Shown: positions 24,732 through 31,302 of the stretch, piece after piece
Numbering within the stretch: position 1 is the first letter of the stretch
Layout: the number at the start of each line of letters is the position of its first letter
Virus record (IMG/VR): IMGVR_UViG_3300017613_000318
Location: 1 to 33,740 of that record
Source of the DNA: a virus
Length of the DNA: 33,740 bases
Strand: one strand, 5' to 3'
Program-made: the position numbers and the translations under genes
Notes under the pieces: generated by a model
Told to the model about the DNA's origin: nothing
The model's input: the letters and a program-made list of their open reading frames with translations, nothing else
Databases searched by the model: none

Positions 24732-25333
24732 AAAACTTTACAGAAGAACTAGGTATCAATGGACACCTTACCATCATTAAGAAGATGAGTACGGGAGAGG
24801 AAGAAATTCTTCTTGACGACCCTAACGTAATTGTTTCGGGTATGGGCGTGGGCTTGTCTTATCTTTTCTCAGCGTCAGGTTCAAACGACGTTTTAGATTA
24901 TCAAATTCAAAAGTTTCAGATAGGTCTTTCCGGGCCTCCTGCTGGGGGAGTTACAAGTGCTATTACTGAGCTTTCTGGTCCGCTATCTTCTATTGCAGAG
25001 TATGGGACAGGAAGTAACTTGGCTATAGTTACAAAAGAACAGATTGTAGGTGCGGGGTTGCAATCAGGTAGAGTATTTGCTGAGATTCCTGCTAGTAAGA
25101 TAACAAGGATTAACGAAAATTCAGTTAGGTACACTTTAGTTGTAGACGAAGAAGCAGCAAACGGACTACAGAGAGGCGGGCAAGATGCTGCTATTAACGA
25201 GATCGGAATGTTTATGAAGAACCCTACGGGGTTTTCTTCTGATAGGCCCATCCTTGTTTGTTACAGGACTTTCAGTGATATAATAAAAACTATTGATTTT
25301 AGTTTAATTTTTAGGTGGACAATAAACTTCTGA
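24728..25333 (+). CDS. Tail/fibre structural protein, paralogue B
   Basis: The start is placed at ATG 24728, which forms an ATGA overlap with the upstream stop and has GGAGG at 24712-24716; an in-frame ATG at 24710 has no ribosome-binding site. The 201-residue product repeats the plan of paralogue A: GHLTIIKKMSTGEEEILLDD, PNVIVSGMGVGLSYLFSASG and YQIQKFQIGLSG at the N-terminus; INEIGMF and IDFSLIFRWTINF at the C-terminus. It is close to the minimal version of the fold. Function is presumed structural, at the baseplate periphery. Confidence 0.7.
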   Translation: MKNFTEELGINGHLTIIKKMSTGEEEILLDDPNVIVSGMGVGLSYLFSASGSNDVLDYQIQKFQIGLSGPPAGGVTSAITELSGPLSSIAEYGTGSNLAIVTKEQIVGAGLQSGRVFAEIPASKITRINENSVRYTLVVDEEAANGLQRGGQDAAINEIGMFMKNPTGFSSDRPILVCYRTFSDIIKTIDFSLIFRWTINF

Positions 25334-25334
25334 T

Positions 25335-28300
25335 ATGGCGTTTAACAAAGATGATATTTACACAAGCAGCGGAAGTGTAATGCTGTTTAACTCTTGGACG
25401 CCTTATGTGTCCAAGTTTGACACTAGTACCTTCTATAACTGGGAGCAGGATAACGTACCTCTTTATGATTTAGAGGAGAGGACTTATGAGCTTTGGGAAC
25501 AGGGTGGATTTGCTACATCCGCTGGAGTTCCTGGATTAGCTCTAACTGTATCCGCTGATGCCCCACAGCTTGTACTACAGCAAAACCCCAATATATTCAC
25601 AGACCTTAGTTCGGCTATAGCCGCTATACCAAAAGTTGTTCGCTTTCCCGTCTTAGTTGAGGTAGGAAATTTCCAAAACTTAGGTCCTTTGGAGTTACAT
25701 AACTTTAGGATAGAGGAAGAGGGATCTATTGAAATTATAAACAGAAACTTTTCTAGAACTTTCAACGCTTCTTCCGATGTTAGAACAGCCGCCGTGCCCT
25801 CTCAAGGACAGTACCTTACCCTCCCAACACAGATTAGCTCCTTAGATTTAAGTAACACCCTGAGGGATACGTCTTGTGTTCATATAAAAACTAGTGTCCT
25901 TTCCAGCGCGGGAGACCCTAGATTTAATAAAGTAAACTCAGTATTCTATCCTTCTCATAGTGAAAGAGCTACCCCACTTGCAGTAACTTTTACTGACGGA
26001 AACTTTAGATCCGCAACACCCAATCGTTTTAATCCTAATGTTTATGAAAACTTTGCTATAGACCCTACTATAAAAAGCTCCGACATTAGTTCAATTAATA
26101 CCAATACTAGTGTAAACTTAAAGAGACCTCAAGTGGCTGCTTCTACTGCACTTGGAGGTAATGTTTACGGGAATTCTTGCTCAAAGATTAGTGTAAAGAA
26201 TTGTGACGGTCCCATATATATTCGTAACTTTTTCTCTGATGGATTTGGTTCAAACAAAACAGGCATTGAAGTAGTTAACTCAAAAGTTCTTCTAGAGAAT
26301 TGTGCCGCAGTCAGGTCAACGGAAGCCGGATTCAAATTTAGTAACTCCGAGGTCACCTTATCCAGATCAGCTTTCGCTTACAGAAACTATAACTTCGAGG
26401 GAACAGGTGCCGGAAGAACGAGAGCAGAAAAATTTGGAACTGGCTTCCATTTTATAAATAGTGATGTAATAGTTAGTTCTTTACCTCTTGACGTAACTTC
26501 TACTGAAGTTGGAGACACAGGTGCTGAAGGCAGAGACGCAACTTTCATCGCTTCTCGTAACACTAGAGGTTTTGTTTTAGAGAATTCTAAGCTTAGGGGA
26601 GGGGTTAAAAGATCTTCTCCTGCCGCAGCAAGTACGGGAGGTATTGTTTGCTCTGAACTAAACACCAGCGCGGGCATAGTTCTAGAGAACGCTACAATAG
26701 ACCTCAAGGGGCTAATAGATGTTTATGCTAACAACGTAGGTATTACAGCGGATAACTCTGTCTTTAGATACGAGAACCTTACGGTAGACGGTAATCAAAC
26801 ACAAGGACTTGAAAGCTCTAAATCTACGATAACCTTCGATTCTGAAAACATTATGGAAGAGTCGGACAGAAGACAATTAGATTTTTCTGGTAACTCTTCT
26901 CATATAAAGCTGACGGGAAGTACATTCAAGTTTAAGATAAAAGAAGATGTTCCTAATCTATATGGAAACTCTTTCTTTAGAACTTCTTTCAGAGGAACTC
27001 CTGCTATTTTTGCTGATGCTAATTCTAATGTTGATTTAATCAAAGCATATATTGACGTTTCCGATGTTCTTAGTCTAGGAACAGTTTACGGTAGAGGTAT
27101 TAAAGCTTCTCAAGGTTCTGTAGTAACTTTAACAGGCGCTAAAGATGGCTCTACATTTATTGTTGGTCCCCCCGCGTACTCTTCCCAAAGAACCGTGGCC
27201 GGTGCTTGTGCTGATAATAACTCTACTATAAATTTTCACGGCCCTACGGCAATTGCTCAGTTCGGAGTAGACGTTCTAGCTAAAGACAATTCCGTAATGA
27301 ACTTTGAACCTAGAAGAATAAAGGGCACCTACACACCTGACGAAATTTCGTTTGGTTTAAGTGCTCAGGAAAACCATACTACTGTGGAGCTTCATTCTAC
27401 TCGCTCTTGTGTAGTGGCACAAAGAAATAGCACTATTAATGTAAGAGACCTAGGCGCTTTCACGCAGAATTGGCCTAGAACAACAGATGGATCAGCGATT
27501 TTAGAAGGGGCCGCTTATTCTCTGCAATATGAGAATTTAGTTTCAGGGGGATCTATGCAGTTTTTTGCTAACCCACAAGACGCTGCGGTTGAGACTACGG
27601 CTCAAACCATTCCTGCGGTGACTGTTCCCTTAACTTCAAATAAAAAATCAGGGTGCAATACTCTTTTAATTAATGATGGCGGTTTTGCCGGGGTCGTTAA
27701 TTGGGCGGAAAGAGAACAAACTTCTTTAGGGGGAGTATGTGTCAGAGTAGTCGAGGACAGTGTAATAAACGTACATAATACTCACTTCCTTCTACCGCCT
27801 AACGCGAGCCCTGCGGATGGTCTGTACTTCGACGTTAGTGGATCCGAGTGCGACAGGTTTAACATTTGGAATATCGCTGACAATTCAAGACTTAACGCAT
27901 CCTACTTATCTCTTAGCGGTATGCACCCCATAAGCTGCCTACAGCACGGCCCTAGTGCGATCTACTCAGGTACAGAGGGTATAGCTTTTGAAGCACTCTC
28001 AGGAACTCCAGACACGGGATCACTAAGTATTCTTGACGCATTCGGAGCCGGAAGTTCTTGCTGGGTCATTCCTCAAGGGGTGGATGTAAACTCAGACTTT
28101 GACAGATTCTCTCCAGTGTTTGCCAACTTAGGCTCTGACCTAGCCAAGGCGTACACTCAAGCGGGAATAAATGTCTCTTCAACAGAAGAGTATACTTTTG
28201 GAGTTTCCGGGGGATATAGCAATCGAGGTTTCTTCCGGCTTTACTGGTCACCAAAATCTAGTGCAAAGCTTTTGCAGGTCGATACCGATCCTAATGGAGT

Positions 28301-28715
28301 TAATTTTTCTGGAGCGGTTGGACCAGCGTATCAAATATTTTCACAAGGGTACAACTGCTCTGCTCCTCTTTCTGCAATCATTCCAGAAGGGTATACAAAT
28401 GCAAGTTCTGTAGCTCCTGACCTATTGAAACTTAGCTATGATAGTGACGGTGATGGAGTCTTTGATAAATTGTGGACTTCTGGTTTTTACTATTGTGCTG
28501 AGATGTTAGAGGAGAACCCTACACAGTGTATCCTTGACGAGTCGGCGGCAGATACTTTTGCTAACGCTAGGAATGCTAGTGTTGGTCTTGCAGGAAGACC
28601 TAGAAAGACTACCATTTACAACGACAGCACCGACAGGATAGGGGAATCTAACCCAGGTGATACAATAAGAGGTTTTAAATCAGCTTCTATCTTTGACCTT
28701 GCGAGGGACAACTAA
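25335..28715 (+). CDS. Right-handed beta-helix tail fibre/tailspike-like protein
   Basis: The protein has 1126 residues. The N-terminus carries an attachment-like motif EQDNVPLYDLEERTYELW (37-54) shared with the next gene. From about residue 280 to 830 short repeated strands with Asn and Ser turns (CSKISVKNCDGPIYIRNFF, GIEVVNSKVLLENCAAVRST, NSTINFHGPTA, NSTINVRDLGAF, DSVINVHNTHFLLPP) form a pectate-lyase-like right-handed beta-helix. No obvious catalytic Asp/Glu cluster stands out. Near the C-terminus a DSDGDGVFD loop (1036-1044) is a likely calcium-binding site. The Asn-ladder pattern is typical of phage tailspikes and host-glycan binding fibres. An adhesin role is inferred. Confidence 0.75.
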   Translation: MAFNKDDIYTSSGSVMLFNSWTPYVSKFDTSTFYNWEQDNVPLYDLEERTYELWEQGGFATSAGVPGLALTVSADAPQLVLQQNPNIFTDLSSAIAAIPKVVRFPVLVEVGNFQNLGPLELHNFRIEEEGSIEIINRNFSRTFNASSDVRTAAVPSQGQYLTLPTQISSLDLSNTLRDTSCVHIKTSVLSSAGDPRFNKVNSVFYPSHSERATPLAVTFTDGNFRSATPNRFNPNVYENFAIDPTIKSSDISSINTNTSVNLKRPQVAASTALGGNVYGNSCSKISVKNCDGPIYIRNFFSDGFGSNKTGIEVVNSKVLLENCAAVRSTEAGFKFSNSEVTLSRSAFAYRNYNFEGTGAGRTRAEKFGTGFHFINSDVIVSSLPLDVTSTEVGDTGAEGRDATFIASRNTRGFVLENSKLRGGVKRSSPAAASTGGIVCSELNTSAGIVLENATIDLKGLIDVYANNVGITADNSVFRYENLTVDGNQTQGLESSKSTITFDSENIMEESDRRQLDFSGNSSHIKLTGSTFKFKIKEDVPNLYGNSFFRTSFRGTPAIFADANSNVDLIKAYIDVSDVLSLGTVYGRGIKASQGSVVTLTGAKDGSTFIVGPPAYSSQRTVAGACADNNSTINFHGPTAIAQFGVDVLAKDNSVMNFEPRRIKGTYTPDEISFGLSAQENHTTVELHSTRSCVVAQRNSTINVRDLGAFTQNWPRTTDGSAILEGAAYSLQYENLVSGGSMQFFANPQDAAVETTAQTIPAVTVPLTSNKKSGCNTLLINDGGFAGVVNWAEREQTSLGGVCVRVVEDSVINVHNTHFLLPPNASPADGLYFDVSGSECDRFNIWNIADNSRLNASYLSLSGMHPISCLQHGPSAIYSGTEGIAFEALSGTPDTGSLSILDAFGAGSSCWVIPQGVDVNSDFDRFSPVFANLGSDLAKAYTQAGINVSSTEEYTFGVSGGYSNRGFFRLYWSPKSSAKLLQVDTDPNGVNFSGAVGPAYQIFSQGYNCSAPLSAIIPEGYTNASSVAPDLLKLSYDSDGDGVFDKLWTSGFYYCAEMLEENPTQCILDESAADTFANARNASVGLAGRPRKTTIYNDSTDRIGESNPGDTIRGFKSASIFDLARDN

Positions 28716-31300
28716 TGGCAGAACAAATTTACGAAGAGAGTGTTTTTAAGTTTACTGATCCAGTAAGATTATTCAAGGCTAATGATCCATACTACTTTGA
28801 GGTAGATAACATCCCCCTTAAACAGTTACAGGAAAATTGTCTCTGGCTTAAGGATCAAATCAGAAGAGACGTTATAAAGATAAGCAATGTTAAAAGAGTT
28901 GACATTGAAGAGCTAAGACCCTATGCTTTCGGAGGTGATCGTATTGTTAGGGTCAAGCCAGGGAGGTTTACCGCTAGGATAAACGATGCTTCTACAAAGA
29001 AGCCCCTGGCTTACTTAAGAAAGATATTAGGTCTGGAAGTGGGGGAGGTAGATGTGTATGAAGCTGCTCTTCCTAATCCTGGGACATTTTCCACGGAGAC
29101 AGAATCAGGTGTTAACGCTCTCTTAGTAGATGCACTAGATTCTTTCAAAAATAAATTGTCAGAAAGCTCCTTAGGTCTAAATGGTTTGGGGGAAAGATCT
29201 TTTACTTGGCCTGTAGTATCTCCAGACAGACCAGTAGACCAAAACGGAGTTTTTGTAGAAACACAACAGGATAGCGGTGCGTTAGGATACGATAGTCCGG
29301 GCATAGGAAGAGCTTCCTCACTTGTTCCTATGATCATTACGGAAGCTTTAGTATGGGCGAAAGCTAGAAATGCCATAGCGGACAGAATTACTCTTACTAC
29401 ATTCGACTACAATGATATTTTCAATGGATTTGCTACGCTCCCTAAGACAGAAAGCTTTTTTACTAGAGCTTGGAGGGGGGTTGCTAGAACAGCCATTGTA
29501 GACGTTTCTGAAGAGCTATCCATAGAGGTTCCTAATTTCTCTGACGACGATTTTAATTATATTGATGAGAACGGAGATGAAACTAGAGTAGACAATGTTT
29601 ACAACAGGGTCGATATGGTATTCATTTATAGTAAACCCGTGGACGCTAGTTCCACTACTATCCTAAAAGGTTCAGGCAAAGAAGTAATTACTAGGCCCAC
29701 TTTAGGTATTGTTCGAGGGGCCGGAATCAAAGCTAACTTAGAAGGAACACTAAACTATACAGACGATTATATTCAAAGCACGGGAGAAGATCACAAAATC
29801 ATGGCCTCTCCTGGGGACACGGAAAACAATGACATAGGATTCCTAGCCGCGTCAGCAAACGACATTGCTTATGACGTTCGTGGAAGTTTTCCCTCACCCG
29901 ACGACCTTTTAAATATAGCTCCACTTATTTCAGAGCAGCTTGAGAATGAGGCTTTTGAATTAGTAGGCCAATCTATTTTACCTGTAGCTTATGTGTGGGT
30001 AACTAGAGGATCGTCAGTTGTTTCTACGACTGACGTAGTAGACATTCGCCCGTTGTTTAGAACAGCGGAACTAACGTACAATGAGAGGGCAGGGATTGCT
30101 GCCGCTATGCCTCAACTGTCTCTAGCTAATCCTGCGGTAGGAAAGGCGCAGATGGATTATGAGATGCAGCGGCAATACAACGAAATCAATGGAAGGTTGC
30201 AAACTCTAGAGGTGGATGAGGAAGCTGGACTACCTACCGGAATGAGAACTATTGCGGGTGGATACATTTTCGGAGGGTGGAACTTTGGTCCTGAAGGGGC
30301 GATGTATGATTTTTATAGAAAAGTATTCTCTCAGGACTTAAACCCGGATAATGATTCTGAAGCTGCAATTAAGGATTATGTTAGGCAGAAATACGGACTA
30401 TCTAGGACAGGTTTTGATGTTCCAGCCTACCCTGACTGGGACTTAGCTGAGTGGGCTAATCTAAATTCAGATCTTGCTGAAATCGGAAAGTTTCCTAACG
30501 ACTATATAAACACCTTCTTTTCTCAATACGGAACAATTGCAAATGATAACCAAGCAGATGGAAGTATTATTGCTGGAGCGGCTAGAGAGTTTGTTGGTGA
30601 TGACGGGCTAAACTCTGCTGGAAACGCCCCGGAAAGGCAAATTCAATTTAGTAACGCAAGCCCAGCTAAGGGAACAGACCCGGATAACCTGGACAGGGTT
30701 CACTTCAGCTACATAAGTAAAAGAATAGAGTTTGATCGAGCGGCCTACCCAGGGATGATTGACTATACTGTAGATGTAAGTATGATTAACAGTATCCCAC
30801 AGATTACTGGAGCTAAAGGAAGCTCCTCAGGACAAATACTTAATAGTAATATCTTTGATGACCAAACAGAAGAGTCTGCTCGATATATTGGTAGCTGGGT
30901 AGAGAAGGGCGAAGACTATTTTATTATCTATGTAGCATTTGCTACGCACGATATTGGGGGTGCTAATGCTCAGTATGTTCAAGGGACATCATTAAGTTAT
31001 CAGCCTCTAGTTCCTGCTCCGCATACTTTCAGAAGGATAAGTAGTAACACTACGATTACCGCTAGTGAGCGTGGAGGGGAAAGATTCAGTAGTTTCCTTG
31101 TTCCCGTGCAAGACATGCTACGGAGTAATCCAAACCCGCAAACAGCAGGTAGATTTAATGGTTACTTAGGAAACCCCAGGATGGGAAAGTGTACTTACCC
31201 TACTGTTTCTTGGTCAATGAAAGCAGTTAATCAAAATGATGCTCCTTTCTTTTACGGAAATCTAAACACAAACAATGTAATCTCTCTTAACCAAGATTAA
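28715..31300 (+). CDS. Large tail/baseplate structural protein with shared N-terminal docking motif
   Basis: The 861-residue product begins with YYFEVDNIPLKQLQENCL (26-43), matching the beta-helix protein's motif (E-x-DN-[IV]-PL-x-x-L). A beta domain AFGGDRIVRVKPGRFTARIN (~72-91) follows, and further regions include LPVAYVWVTRGSSVVSTTDV (~425-444) and VVDIRPLFRTAEL, a pattern seen in phage structural proteins of the wedge and fibre regions. The middle-to-end part is helical and mixed, and the C-terminus has KCTYPTVSWSMKAVN. No enzyme motif is visible. It is coupled to the beta-helix gene by TAATG and followed 2 bases later by the Gly/Pro-rich giant. Probably part of the same fibre or outer-baseplate assembly. 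Confidence 0.65.
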   Translation: MAEQIYEESVFKFTDPVRLFKANDPYYFEVDNIPLKQLQENCLWLKDQIRRDVIKISNVKRVDIEELRPYAFGGDRIVRVKPGRFTARINDASTKKPLAYLRKILGLEVGEVDVYEAALPNPGTFSTETESGVNALLVDALDSFKNKLSESSLGLNGLGERSFTWPVVSPDRPVDQNGVFVETQQDSGALGYDSPGIGRASSLVPMIITEALVWAKARNAIADRITLTTFDYNDIFNGFATLPKTESFFTRAWRGVARTAIVDVSEELSIEVPNFSDDDFNYIDENGDETRVDNVYNRVDMVFIYSKPVDASSTTILKGSGKEVITRPTLGIVRGAGIKANLEGTLNYTDDYIQSTGEDHKIMASPGDTENNDIGFLAASANDIAYDVRGSFPSPDDLLNIAPLISEQLENEAFELVGQSILPVAYVWVTRGSSVVSTTDVVDIRPLFRTAELTYNERAGIAAAMPQLSLANPAVGKAQMDYEMQRQYNEINGRLQTLEVDEEAGLPTGMRTIAGGYIFGGWNFGPEGAMYDFYRKVFSQDLNPDNDSEAAIKDYVRQKYGLSRTGFDVPAYPDWDLAEWANLNSDLAEIGKFPNDYINTFFSQYGTIANDNQADGSIIAGAAREFVGDDGLNSAGNAPERQIQFSNASPAKGTDPDNLDRVHFSYISKRIEFDRAAYPGMIDYTVDVSMINSIPQITGAKGSSSGQILNSNIFDDQTEESARYIGSWVEKGEDYFIIYVAFATHDIGGANAQYVQGTSLSYQPLVPAPHTFRRISSNTTITASERGGERFSSFLVPVQDMLRSNPNPQTAGRFNGYLGNPRMGKCTYPTVSWSMKAVNQNDAPFFYGNLNTNNVISLNQD

Positions 31301-31302
31301 GG

